DNA of 64,000 bases, taken from Mycoplasma yeatsii (lineage in GTDB: Bacteria > Bacillota_I > Bacilli_A > Mycoplasmatales > Mycoplasmataceae). Shown here piece by piece: positions 1-9,221 of the stretch (positions are counted from its first letter, which is position 1; the number at the start of each line of letters is the position of its first letter). The position numbers and the translations under genes are program-made. The stretch lies in NCBI RefSeq assembly GCF_030815295.1, contig NZ_JAUSWP010000005.1; one strand, given 5' to 3'. Under the pieces are notes generated by a model that saw only the letters and a program-made list of their open reading frames with translations, made no database searches and was not told where the DNA came from.

Positions 1-348
1 CTGCCTCCCGTAGGAGTCTGGGCCGTATCTCAGTCCCAATGTGGCCGATCAACCTCTCAGTTCGGCTACGTATCATCGCCTAGGTGAGCCATTACATCAC
101 CTACTAGCTAATACGCCGCATCCCCATCTCATAGTGAACCAAACGGTCCTTTCAATCTTTTCTCATGCGATAATAAGATTCACATGCGGTATTATCTTTC
201 GTTTCCAAAAGTTATCCCCCGCTATGAGGTAGGTTAGATACGTGTTACTCACCCGTTCGCCACTGGGGTGCAAGCACCCCCGTTCGACTTGCATGTATTA
301 GGCATGCCGCCAGCGTTTATCCTGAGCCAGGATCAAACTCTCATTTTA
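1..348 (-). rRNA. rrs: 16S ribosomal RNA, 5' end (partial)
   Basis: The minus strand reads as the first ~350 nt of bacterial 16S rRNA. The complement of the universal 27F site (GAGTTTGATCCTGGCTCAG) lies at 324-344, and the window opens with the universal ~340 region site CTGCCTCCCGTAGGAG. The 5' end is placed at about 345-350 by analogy with other 16S genes and is approximate. The rest of the operon lies outside the window to the left. GC content here is much higher than in the surrounding AT-rich DNA, as usual for mollicute rRNA. The identification is certain; the exact mature 5' end is inferred. Confidence 0.98.
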
Positions 349-546
349 AAATTGTTTTATAAATTAAGTTAGATTCTGACTATTTTATTATTGTTTTAAT
401 ATAAGTATTTTGTATTACTCAAATTCATCTTTTTGACAAGATTTGTACAATAATTTGTTCTATTTAGTTTTCAAAGATCGTATCGTTTTTTTTCTTTATC
501 TCTTAACGACAAAAATAAGTATATCTTTATTATTTTATTAATACAA
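349..546 (-). promoter_or_regulatory. rRNA operon promoter and leader
   Basis: On the minus strand a -35 box TTGTAT (546-541) and a -10 box TATACT (523-518) are separated by exactly 17 bp. They would start transcription near 510, giving a leader of about 160 nt before 16S. The leader contains the TTGAAAACTA-type stretch seen in front of many Gram-positive rRNA operons (about 472-463). No coding sequence is present between 349 and 648. The boxes are seen directly; their activity is inferred. Confidence 0.7.
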
Positions 547-582
547 GTGTTTTTTTAAAAAAATTTAAAATTTTTAAAATTA

Positions 583-619
583 TAAAAAAATAAGTCTTCT
601 GAGTGCTTCAGAAAGACTT
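583..619 (-). terminator. Intrinsic terminator after gapN
   Basis: On the minus strand, arms AAGTCTT-CTGA and TCAG-AAGACTT form a near-perfect hairpin (592-619) followed by a run of T (590-583). It lies 30 bp downstream of the gapN stop codon and upstream of the rRNA promoter, so it separates the two transcripts. Confidence 0.85.
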
Positions 620-648
620 AAATAATATATTAAATTAGACTAAAAATA

Positions 649-2064
649 CTAATTATTTATAACAATACCTTTATATCTTGTTGAGAATAGTAATGTATCA
701 ATTATACCTTGAACTCCAAATCCTGAATCTTTAACTCCTAAGAAAGGAAATACATCTGGACCACGTTGAGATTTACCATTAATATTTACAGTACCAACTT
801 CAAGTTTATTAGCTATTTTTAAAGCTTTATCTAAATTACTTGAATAAATACTTGCTTGTAGTCCGAAATTAGAGTCATTTGCAACTTTAATCATTTCATC
901 AATTGAATTAATTCTAATAATAGGTAGAACTGGACCAAATGGTTCTTCTCATGCTAATTTCATATCAGTTGTTACATGATCAACAAGTGTAGGATAGATT
1001 AAATTATTTTCTCTTTTATCACCTGTAATAATTTTTGCACCTTTATTTTTAGCATCATTAATTAAATCTCAAACAAAATCAGTAGACTTATTATCTATTA
1101 AACAAGTAATATCAACATTATCTTTAGGTAAACCTACAGTTAATTTTTCAATCTTAGGTTTTAAAATATCAATTAATTTATCAGCAATTTCATCTGTTGT
1201 GATAACTCTTTTAATTGCTGTACATCTTTGACCAGAATAACTAAATGCTCCTGAAACTATTTCTTTTGCATATTTTTCTAGATCGTGATCATCTAAAACA
1301 ATAGCCGGATCTTTTCCACCTAGTTCTAAAACAACATCTTTTGTTGAACTAATTTCAAGTAATCTTTTTCCTACTTCAACACTTCCTGTAAATGAAATAA
1401 AATCAGCTAGTTTATTTGTAATTATTTCATCACCAATCTCACGACCACGTCCTGTAACAACATTAAAGATTCCTTTAGGTAGATTTGCTTTATATGCTAG
1501 TTCACCTAATTTAGCTCCAATTAAGCTTCCTTGTGTGGCTGGTTTAAAAACTAAAGTGTTTCCTGTAACTAATGCTGGAATAATTTTTGCTAATGATAAA
1601 TTGATTGGATAGTTAAAAGGACTAATTGCTACTCCAACTCCTTTTGCAACTCTCATAAATGTACCAATTTTATTTTTAGCACCATATTTAGCACCATCAA
1701 TAATTAAAGTTTTTAATTGTTTTACTTCTATAAAAGTTTGATCAATATATTCAACACTTCTAATTACTTCAGTTAAACATTCTTTATATGGTTTAGCAAT
1801 TTCACTCATAATGATTTGAGCTAATTCTTCTTTGTTTTCATCAATTAAATCTTTTCATTTATTTAGAATTTCAATTCTTTTATCTAAATCAGTTTCTTCT
1901 CATTGCTTTTGAGCTTGTTTAGCACTTTTAAAAGCATTATCTATATCTTGTTTTGATAAACTAGGAACAGTTCCTGCAATAGAATTATCAACAGGGTTAA
2001 TAATTTCTAATTCTTTATTATTTTCAAGCAATTCACCATTAATAAGTGATTTAAATTTATACAT
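649..2064 (-). CDS. gapN: NADP-dependent non-phosphorylating glyceraldehyde-3-phosphate dehydrogenase
   Basis: This 471-residue aldehyde dehydrogenase family enzyme would oxidise glyceraldehyde 3-phosphate directly to 3-phosphoglycerate while making NADPH, bypassing one ATP step of glycolysis. The catalytic cysteine is in SGQRCTAIK (about C281) and the general-base glutamate in VLELGGKDP (about E247). Both fall very near the positions known for streptococcal GapN. The cofactor-fold motifs SPFNYPINL and FTGSVEVGK are present. Several in-frame TGA (Trp) codons occur, for example near 1068. The start at 2064 follows a strong AAGGAGG site. In mollicutes without an oxidative pentose phosphate branch this is a likely main NADPH source (inference). 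Confidence 0.93.
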
Positions 2065-2140
2065 AAGTTTGCCTCCTTATCTCTTATATAAAATTATATA
2101 AAAAGTTTTGCATTATATTTCTATATCTATTTAATTAAAT

Positions 2141-2165
2141 AAAAAAAATCAACTCTAACGAGTTG
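2141..2165 (-). terminator. Intrinsic terminator after the rRNA methyltransferase gene
   Basis: The minus strand shows CAACTC, a 4-nt loop, GAGTTG (2165-2150), then eight T (2148-2141). It begins just past the TAA of the gene at 2168. Confidence 0.85.
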
Positions 2166-2167
2166 AA

Positions 2168-2935
2168 TTATTTAGCATTATTAATTTCATACATAATAAT
2201 TGAACCAGCAACAGCGGCATTTAAGCTATCTACATCTTCTTGCATTTCAATTTTAACATTAACATCAATTAAGTTTAAAAGTTCAGGACTTATTCCTTTA
2301 GCTTCATTTCCGATAATTAATGCATATTTATCATCTGAATCAAATTTGATTTTTTGTAATGGTTTTGCATTATGATGAAGTGATGTTCCAACTATAATGT
2401 AATTATTTTCATGTAATATGTTAATAACTTTAATTAAATATTCATTAAATAAATTTACTTTAAATAAGTTACCTTGAGTTGAACGTAACACTTTTTGATT
2501 ATAAAATCCTGCACTATTTGGTGAAGCTATAATAGTTTTAAAATTAAAGCTTGCTGCACTTCTAATTAATGTTCCTAAATTACCTGGATCTTGAACGTGA
2601 TCTAATAATAAAATATCATTTTCTAAATCAATTATTGGATTTTCATCCATACTACATACTGCAAAAACTTCTTGACTTGTTGTTGTGTCACTAAGTTTTT
2701 TAGCTACATTTGATGATATTTCAATTACTTCAGTAATATTAGGTATTTCATCTTTTAAAACATTTAACGCTTTTTCTGTTGCTAGTAAAGTTTTGATAAT
2801 CTTATGATTATAAGCTTCTAAAACCATATGAAAACCTTCAACTATAAATAGTTTTTTACTATTGCGGTGTTTAGTGTCTTTAAGTTTTAAAATATCTTTA
2901 ATTTTTGGATTTGTTGTAGAAGTTATTTTTTCCAT
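2168..2935 (-). CDS. TrmH/SpoU-family RNA 2'-O-methyltransferase
   Basis: This 255-residue protein has the usual layout of the RlmB/TrmH group. An N-terminal substrate-binding part begins TSTTNPKIKDILKLKD with GFHMVLEA, followed by the SPOUT knot domain. Knot motifs are LLDHVQDPGNLGTLIRSA (motif 1), ALIIGNEAKGIS (motif 2) and the final VDSLNAAVAGSIIMYEI (motif 3, S-adenosylmethionine pocket). It probably 2'-O-methylates rRNA; the exact target cannot be read from sequence. The start follows AAAGG with 9-nt spacing. It is last in a run with the dUTPase gene (12-bp gap) and is closed by a terminator. Confidence 0.88.
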   Translation of the reverse strand: MEKITSTTNPKIKDILKLKDTKHRNSKKLFIVEGFHMVLEAYNHKIIKTLLATEKALNVLKDEIPNITEVIEISSNVAKKLSDTTTSQEVFAVCSMDENPIIDLENDILLLDHVQDPGNLGTLIRSAASFNFKTIIASPNSAGFYNQKVLRSTQGNLFKVNLFNEYLIKVINILHENNYIIVGTSLHHNAKPLQKIKFDSDDKYALIIGNEAKGISPELLNLIDVNVKIEMQEDVDSLNAAVAGSIIMYEINNAK

Positions 2936-2947
2936 AAAGTTTACCTT

Positions 2948-3451
2948 TTAATAATTATTATCTTGTCTTTTGAAATTAATTTCATTTTTAATATTATAAG
3001 CATCGATTATTTCTTTTTGACTGTAATTTTTAACAGAGCAAATATTTAAAAATGAATTTAATAAATCAGCATATGTTGTATGATTTTTATTATTTATAAA
3101 ATTAGCTAATTTATTAACTATATTAAAATAAGCATCTATATTATTTTTAAACATTAAATTTTGATATTCAAATTTATTAAAATCATAATTCATTTGATTT
3201 CCGATACTTATTAAAAAGTGAGTACAATCAATATATTCATCTAATTGAACTGATAATTCTGCTTCTTTTTTGTTTGATCAGTATTTAAATACTCTTTCTT
3301 CATTAGCATATTCACCTAATTCAACTAGAAAAGCGATGATTTTTTTATTCAATATTTCGTCATCAACAATAAATTGTTTTTTGTTTGAAATATATGAATC
3401 TAATTTAGTTTGTTTTTCACTTAATCATAATAATGTTTTATTATCTAACAT
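2948..3451 (-). CDS. Dimeric (all-alpha) dUTP diphosphatase
   Basis: This 167-residue protein would hydrolyse dUTP to dUMP and pyrophosphate, keeping uracil out of DNA. The first metal-binding helix reads ELGEYANEERVFKYWSNKK (about 44-62), the hallmark ExxE...FKYWS pattern of the all-alpha dUTPase/MazG-type NTP pyrophosphatases. A second acidic helix, AELSVQLDEYIDCTHFLIS, follows. The start at 3451 has an AGGAG site 4-5 nt upstream that overlaps the end of the upstream membrane-protein gene. Two in-frame TGA codons must be read as Trp, otherwise only the C-terminal half is found. Confidence 0.85.
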
Positions 3452-3461
3452 TTTTCTCCTT

Positions 3462-3902
3462 TTATTTTTCACATTTAAAGTGATCGGCAATTAACATAAA
3501 TGTTCCACCAATGATTCCAAATAATAAACCAAATATAATTGATAAAACACTTAGTGCTATTTTATGTTCATATGTTTGATTTGTTAATGTCTTTGTAGAT
3601 AAATATATGCTAATTGAAGATGCTGCCATTATGAAAGGAAGAAATATAATGATGATTATTAGTGTTCATTTAAGTGTTGCATAACTAGCAGGATCTATTT
3701 TACCTAATTCCACTATTCTATTAGCAGAGATAAGATTGATTAATTGAATAAAAGAATTGGCAAAATAAACTATACAAAGTAACAGTACTAAAATAGCTGC
3801 TATTAAACTAATTATTGCTCCTGCTTTATAAAGATCTGATATTTTTTTTGGTTTTTTAATTTGTTCATTCATTGTTTGATCATTTATAATTTGTTCATTC
3901 AT
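3462..3902 (-). CDS. Small membrane protein of unknown function
   Basis: I do not recognise this 146-residue protein. Three to four hydrophobic segments are visible: about 30-52, about 75-100 (rich in I/F after a TGA-encoded Trp) and two near the C-terminus ending GLLFGIIGGTFMLIAD. The N-terminus contains a direct repeat, MNEQI-INDQT-MNEQI, encoded by a short duplicated stretch, so a second ATG is possible ten codons in. The first ATG is preferred because AAAGG lies upstream at normal spacing. It sits between infB and the dUTPase gene on the same strand and may be cotranscribed with them. Confidence 0.7.
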
Positions 3903-3979
3903 AAGTTATAACCTTTCTTTCTAAAATGCACATCTAATAATATTTTACTTAATAAAACACGTCTTTAATGTAATATTAA

Positions 3980-5845
3980 TTATTTAATTTGTTCTAATTT
4001 ATAAGTTTCAAAGACATCTCCTTCTTTGATGTCGTTAAAGTTTTTGATAGTTAATCCACCTTCAAATCCTTGTTTCACTTCTTTAGTGTCTTCTTTTGCG
4101 TGTTTTAGTGAGTTAATTTCACCATCATAAACAACAACACCATTTCTTAAAACACGAATTTTTGCATTTCTTGGAATAACTCCATCAGTTACATAAAATC
4201 CACCAATAGTTCCAATTGCTGAGTGTTTAAATAATGCTCTTACTTCAGCTTGTCCTAAAACTACTTCTTTAAATTCTGGATCTAAAATACCTTTAGCAGC
4301 ATCTTCAAGCTCTTCAATTAATTTATAAATAATATTATGTAATCTAATTTCAATTCCATCTTCTTCAGCTTTTTTTCTAACTGTAGCATCTGGTCTTACG
4401 TTAAATCCATAAACAATTGTTAAACCATCTTTAATAGTTGTAGCTAAACTAATATCTGATAATGATATAGCACCAACTGAAGCTCTAACAATATTTATTT
4501 TTACTCCATCAATACTAATTTTTGATAATGATCCTTTTAATGCTTCTACGCTTCCTTGAGTATCAGCTTTTACAATTAAGTTAATTGCTTTTAAATCACC
4601 ATCATCGATGTGTTTTTTAATAGCTTCTAGTCCAAAATTTTGTCTTGATTGTCTTTCTGCATTTTGTTGTTTTGCAAAATATGCTTCAGCAATTTCACGA
4701 GCCATTTTTTCATCTTGTAAAACAATAAATTTATCTCCAGCTTTTGGAACTTGGTTAAGTCCATAAAGTACAACTGGTTTTGAAGGTTCAGCTCTTAATA
4801 CTTTGTGTTTATATTCATCTTCAATACGTTTTATTGCTCCGAATGTAGCTCCAGCAACAACCATATCTCTCATTTCTAATGTTCCTTGTTGAACTAGAAC
4901 TGAAGCAACAGGACCTTTTGCTTTGTCTAAGTGAGCTTCTAAAACAACTCCAGAAGCAAATTTGTTAGGGTTAGCTTTTAATCCTTGTAACTCAGCAATT
5001 AAAAGGATAGTTTCTTCTAATTTATCTAAATTGATCTTTTGTTTTGCTGAACCTTCAATAAATGGAATATCTCCACCAAATTCTTCAGCAACTAAACCAT
5101 AATTCATTAATTCAATTTTAACTCTATTTGGATCTGCACCTGGCTTATCAATTTTATTTACAAAAACTACAATAGGAACATTTGCTAACTTAGCGTGATC
5201 GATGGCTTCTTCAGTTTGAGGCATAACTCCATCATCAGCAGCAACAATTAAAACTACAATATCAGTTGCATTAGCTCCACGACTTCTCATTTCAGTAAAT
5301 GCTTCGTGTCCTGGAGTATCAATGAATGTAATTTTTTTACCATTTTTAACAGTAATTTGATAAGCACCAATCGCTTGAGTAATTCCTCCCGCTTCAGTAT
5401 CAACAACATTTGAATTTTTAATTGAATCTAATAATGTTGTTTTACCATGATCAACGTGTCCCATAATAGTAACAATTGGAGCTCTTTCTTTTAAATCTTC
5501 AGGTTTATCTTCAACTTCTAATAAAGTTTCTAGAATATTTTCTTTAGTAACTGAAGCTTCTTTTTTGAAATCAAAACCAAATTCTAAACTTAGTTCTCCC
5601 ATTTGTTCTTCTGTTAACATTGCATTTTGATTTAATAAAATACCTTGATTGAAAAAGTGTTTTAAAATATCAGAAACTGATTTGTTAATTTGACTAGCAT
5701 AATCTGCTACAGTTAATGGTTCAGTAAAAACAAATACTCCGTCAATTAACCCAGTGCTTACCTCTTCTTTTAATTGTCTTTTAATATTTTTAGTATGTTT
5801 TTGTGCTTCTTGTTTTTTAATATTCTTATTTTCTTTTTTTGCCAT
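3980..5845 (-). CDS. infB: Translation initiation factor IF-2
   Basis: This 621-residue GTPase places initiator tRNA on the 30S subunit and promotes subunit joining. The GTPase motifs are GHVDHGKTT (about 129-137), DTPGHEAF and NKIDKPGA. The N-terminal IF2_N helix domain is short (about 40-90) and lysine-rich before it. Domains II-IV follow, ending ITIKNFNDIKEGDVFETY. It is much shorter at the N-terminus than enterobacterial IF-2, as usual in mollicutes. It is the last gene of the rimP-nusA-rnpM-ylxQ-infB cluster and starts 24 bp after ylxQ. Confidence 0.97.
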   Translation of the reverse strand: MAKKENKNIKKQEAQKHTKNIKRQLKEEVSTGLIDGVFVFTEPLTVADYASQINKSVSDILKHFFNQGILLNQNAMLTEEQMGELSLEFGFDFKKEASVTKENILETLLEVEDKPEDLKERAPIVTIMGHVDHGKTTLLDSIKNSNVVDTEAGGITQAIGAYQITVKNGKKITFIDTPGHEAFTEMRSRGANATDIVVLIVAADDGVMPQTEEAIDHAKLANVPIVVFVNKIDKPGADPNRVKIELMNYGLVAEEFGGDIPFIEGSAKQKINLDKLEETILLIAELQGLKANPNKFASGVVLEAHLDKAKGPVASVLVQQGTLEMRDMVVAGATFGAIKRIEDEYKHKVLRAEPSKPVVLYGLNQVPKAGDKFIVLQDEKMAREIAEAYFAKQQNAERQSRQNFGLEAIKKHIDDGDLKAINLIVKADTQGSVEALKGSLSKISIDGVKINIVRASVGAISLSDISLATTIKDGLTIVYGFNVRPDATVRKKAEEDGIEIRLHNIIYKLIEELEDAAKGILDPEFKEVVLGQAEVRALFKHSAIGTIGGFYVTDGVIPRNAKIRVLRNGVVVYDGEINSLKHAKEDTKEVKQGFEGGLTIKNFNDIKEGDVFETYKLEQIK

Positions 5846-5869
5846 ATAAACACATCCTTTCTTGTGAAG

Positions 5870-6169
5870 TTATAGTGTAGATTTTATTAATTTGATAAAG
5901 TTAGGATCTTTTAATCCAACAGCAACTACCATAGGTTTACCACATGCTTTTGATAATTCTTCTTTTGTTATCAAATCAGAAATATATTCAATATTTCTAG
6001 AATTACATTTATCTATAAATTTCTTTTTTTGACTTAATCCCATATCTGAAGAAATAATTACAAGTTCAATTTTGTTTTCTTTTATTTGATCTAATAATTT
6101 AGATCCAGTTGTTAAATTTCTTGATGAATAAGCCATTCCAATTGCATTTAATAATTTATTTTTTTGCAT
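5870..6169 (-). CDS. ylxQ: L7Ae-family ribosomal-protein-like RNA-binding protein
   Basis: This 99-residue protein of the L7Ae/L30e fold normally sits between ylxR and infB and binds structured RNA. The sequence shows the typical start LLNAIGMAYSSRNLTTGSKLL, the strand LVIISSDMGLSQKKKF and the closing GKPMVVAVGLKDPNFIKLI. Its start overlaps the end of the upstream rnpM gene by 14 bp, so the two are probably translationally coupled. The exact RNA target is not known from sequence. Confidence 0.85.
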   Translation of the reverse strand: MQKNKLLNAIGMAYSSRNLTTGSKLLDQIKENKIELVIISSDMGLSQKKKFIDKCNSRNIEYISDLITKEELSKACGKPMVVAVGLKDPNFIKLIKSTL

Positions 6170-6437
6170 TTATAAATTCTTCTAATTGATCATAAATAAC
6201 TAGATCAACTTTGGTTCTTAAACTTTTAGAAAGTAAATTTTTTTTCTTTGCAATTTCAACATGACTTAAATCCGATTTAATATAAACACCTCTACCATTA
6301 GCTTTTTGAGTTGGATCAATAAATACTTCATTTTGTTTATTTTTAACTACTCTAATTAAGTCTTTTTTTGGTAGCATTTCAGATGTTACAATTTCTTTTC
6401 TTAAACTTTGATGAGAACTATTCATAGTATTTGTCAT
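6156..6437 (-). CDS. rnpM: YlxR/RnpM RNA-binding protein (DUF448)
   Basis: This 93-residue member of the YlxR family is a partner of RNase P in Gram-positive bacteria. The core reads LRKEIVTSEMLPKKDLIRVVKN, FIDPTQKANGRGVYI and AIKSKSLRTK-like basic residues. The usual CxxC pair of longer relatives is absent here. The start codon lies inside the last codons of nusA (20-bp overlap). An internal ATG four codons later is an alternative start. Confidence 0.85.
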   Translation of the reverse strand: MTNTMNSSHQSLRKEIVTSEMLPKKDLIRVVKNKQNEVFIDPTQKANGRGVYIKSDLSHVEIAKKKNLLSKSLRTKVDLVIYDQLEEFINAKK

Positions 6438-7926
6438 AATCTTCTATTGTGTCATCTTCATCATCAATTTCTTCATCATCAAATTCATTTAATGCTTCAT
6501 TAAACGCTTCTAAATTAGCATTAATTTCATCGATATCTGGTTCTTGATCGAAAATTGAATCTTGCTTTTCTTCAACTTCTTCAACTTCTTGACTAACTGG
6601 TTCAGAAACTGAAATTGATTGCTCAACATTAATATCATCATTAATAATTTCAGCTTGGATTTCTTCTTCAGCTAATTCTTTTGCAACTTCAGCTTGGAAA
6701 GCTTGTAAAGCTTCTAAATCAATAAAGTCTTCTTTATGATTTTGTTTTTTAGAAATATTATTTGATTTTTGATTACTAATTTTGTTGTTTTGAACTTGTC
6801 TTGAAACATTTCTTTCTGTTGAGAAAATATTGTTTTCCACTTCTTCTTTAGTAATGTTTCCATTTCATAAAATATCAATATTATCGTTTAAAGCATTTGA
6901 TAAAGAATAAATATTAACTTTAGTTTTAACTAAATTAGCAATTAATTTAGCAGCTATTCCTTGTTTTCCAATAGCTAGTGAAAGTTGTTGGTTAGGAACA
7001 ACTATATCATATTCACCATCTACATTATTTACAGATATTACTTTTACTGGTGACATTGCATTTATAATAAATGTTTTAATGTCTTCATCTCATTTAACAA
7101 CATCTATTTTTTCACCTTTTAACTCATCACTTACTTTGTTAATTCTTGATCCACCGAATCCAACGATTGATCCAATTGGTTCAATGTTTTCATTTGTTGA
7201 GATAACTGCAACTTTAGCACGTTTTCCAGGCTCACGACTAACAGCTTTGATTTCAATTATTCCCATTCTAACTTCAGGAACTTCTCTTTCAAGTAATTTA
7301 GCTAAAAAGTTAGGACTAGTTCTTGAAACAATTAATTGAGATAAACGACTTTCTTTTTCTACTGTTTCAATATATACATCAATAATTTGATCAATTTCAA
7401 AAGTTTCATTATTAATTGATTTATTTTTTCATAAATAAGAAGTAGTTCCTTCAATATCTAAAACATAACTTCCTTCTTTATTCATACCTGTAACTTTTGC
7501 TTGAACAATTTCACCTTCTAAACTGATGAATTTTTCATAGATTTTTTCTCTTTCAGCACCACGTATTTTTTGTTGGAAAATTTGACGAACTTGGTTAACT
7601 ATCATTCTTGAAAATTCTTCATTAAATTCAATAGGTTTTAAAATAACATCACCAATTTTAACATCAGGATTTTTAACTAAAGCTTCTTCTAGAGAAACTT
7701 CTAATCAATCATCATCAACTTCTTCAACAACTGTTAATTCTTGATTCATACTGATTTTTCCAGTTGTTTGATCAAAATCTACTCTAACAACAGCATCTGT
7801 ATCAAAGAATTTTTCATAAGCTTTTTGTAATCCTTCTTTAATACCTGAAATGATAACATCTCTATCTATGTTTTTTTCTTGTTCTATTAATTTTATTGCT
7901 TGTAATAATTCATTTCCACTTAACAT
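6418..7926 (-). CDS. nusA: Transcription termination/antitermination factor NusA, with long acidic C-terminal extension
   Basis: This 502-residue protein binds RNA polymerase and modulates pausing and termination. The N-terminal domain begins MLSGNELLQAIKLIEQEKNIDRD. The S1 and KH domains follow, with VPNQQLSLAIGKQGIAAKLIANL as the KH2 signature (about 320-342). About 130 residues beyond the last KH domain are low-complexity and very acidic, ending DDEDDTIEDYDKYYE, so the protein is far longer than B. subtilis NusA (371 aa). The gene is continuous only with TGA as Trp. The start has AGGAG 6 nt upstream, overlapping the rimP stop. Confidence 0.95.
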
Positions 7927-7934
7927 AATTTCTC

Positions 7935-8429
7935 CTAAAATTTGATTGCGTATCTTACAAATTTAATATCTTCTCATGATAATTCAATTTTCTTTTTTTG
8001 ACCTTTTACAAAGAATTCAAATCCAAATTTATTTGAATCAGAATCATATTTAACTAAATGTCCTGAAAACTCTAAAACGTTTTTTTGTTGAGAATTTAAT
8101 TGAACAAATAGATATTCATTTATTGCTTTTTCTAGTTCTTGACAAGTTCTAATTTCTTTTTCAATTCCAGCACTAGCAACTTCTAATAAATAAGGTTCAT
8201 CAATTTCGTTTAATTGATCTAAAGCATCTGAAACTACTTCATTAGCTTTAACTATAGTATCAAAATCCAAACCTTTATTAGCTTTTGAAATATCTTGTAC
8301 TAGAATTTGTAAAACATCACCATCAAATTCACGATGATTGTTTATTTGATAAACTTCTAAATTTAATTTCTCTAATTCTTTATTTACAATTTCTTGAATT
8401 TTTGATTTTACAACACTAAATTTTTTCAT
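7935..8429 (-). CDS. rimP: Ribosome maturation factor RimP
   Basis: This 164-residue protein assists 30S maturation. The family core DGDVLQILVQD, LDFDTIVKANEVVSDALDQ and YLLEVASAGIEKEIRT is clear. The start at 8429 is chosen over an in-frame ATG six codons upstream because AGGAG lies 4-5 nt before it. A TGA (Trp) near the end extends the protein to DIKFVRYAIKF. It is the first gene of the nusA-infB cluster. Confidence 0.92.
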
Positions 8430-8449
8430 AGTTCTCCTATAGGTCAATA

Positions 8450-8482
8450 ATAAAACAAAGCAAGGTATTAGACACCTTGCTT
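8450..8482 (-). terminator. Intrinsic terminator between the nitroreductase gene and rimP
   Basis: A perfect inverted repeat, AAGCAAGGT and ACCTTGCTT (8458-8482), has a 7-nt loop. On the minus strand it is followed by a T-rich stretch (TGTTTTATTATT). It lies downstream of the nitroreductase gene and just before rimP, so it probably isolates the rimP cluster. The T tract is imperfect. Confidence 0.7.
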
Positions 8483-8558
8483 ACGCTATATATTTATTCT
8501 AATACAATATTAATTGTATAGTTTTTTTATGATTTTTCAATAAAAATTAATCTGTAAT

Positions 8559-9209
8559 TTATTTAACAAAAGTAACGAATTCTTTTTCATCAATTCTTAT
8601 TTTTGCTTTAGGAATGATATTAGGATTAACATAACCTAAAACCATCGCTAAAACCACTTGTTCATCACTAGTTAAGTAATTATTTTCAATCAATATTTCA
8701 TTTAACTGATTAGCATTAAACCCGCCCATAATACATGAATCAATATTTAAACTAGCAGCAGCTACTGTAGCAACTCCACTTGCAATATGAGCAGTTGTTT
8801 TACTTCAATTATCTAATTCATTATACTTTGCTAACATAGTTGTTGAATTAACAACGTTGTTTCTAAATTTTTGAGCAATTTCTTCTTGTTCTTTTGAAAA
8901 GATTGCATCAATAGTTTTATCAATAGTGTGATTTAAAATTTTATTAGATTTATCTGAAACAAATAAAATACATTTATCAGCATTAATAAAGTTTTTTTGA
9001 TTATAAAACAATGGAATTAATTGTGATTTTAATTGTGATTCTGAATCAATAACTAACAATCTTAAATTCATTAAATTAAAAGCACTTGGTGTCATTCTTG
9101 TTGCTGTTAATATTTCATCTAAATCTTTATCAGATATTTTTTTAGTAGTGTCAAAATCTCTCGCACTTTTTCTATTTAACATTAAATCTTTTACACTTAT
9201 ATTTGACAT
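8559..9209 (-). CDS. Nitroreductase-family flavoprotein
   Basis: This 216-residue FMN-dependent oxidoreductase begins ISVKDLMLNRKSARDFDTTKKI, with the RKSxRxF FMN-phosphate motif, then LTATRMTPSAFNLMNLRLLVI. After a TGA-encoded Trp the chain continues through AAASLNIDSCIMGGFN and the closing LAMVLGYVNPNIIPKAKIRI, all standard for the family. The substrate cannot be predicted. It starts 12 bp downstream of polC with a GGAGTGG site. Confidence 0.88.
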
Positions 9210-9221
9210 AATTCCACTCCT

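Noticed and set aside
41..232. Plus-strand open frame of 63 codons
   Set aside because: It lies entirely antisense within 16S rRNA; no ribosome binding site.
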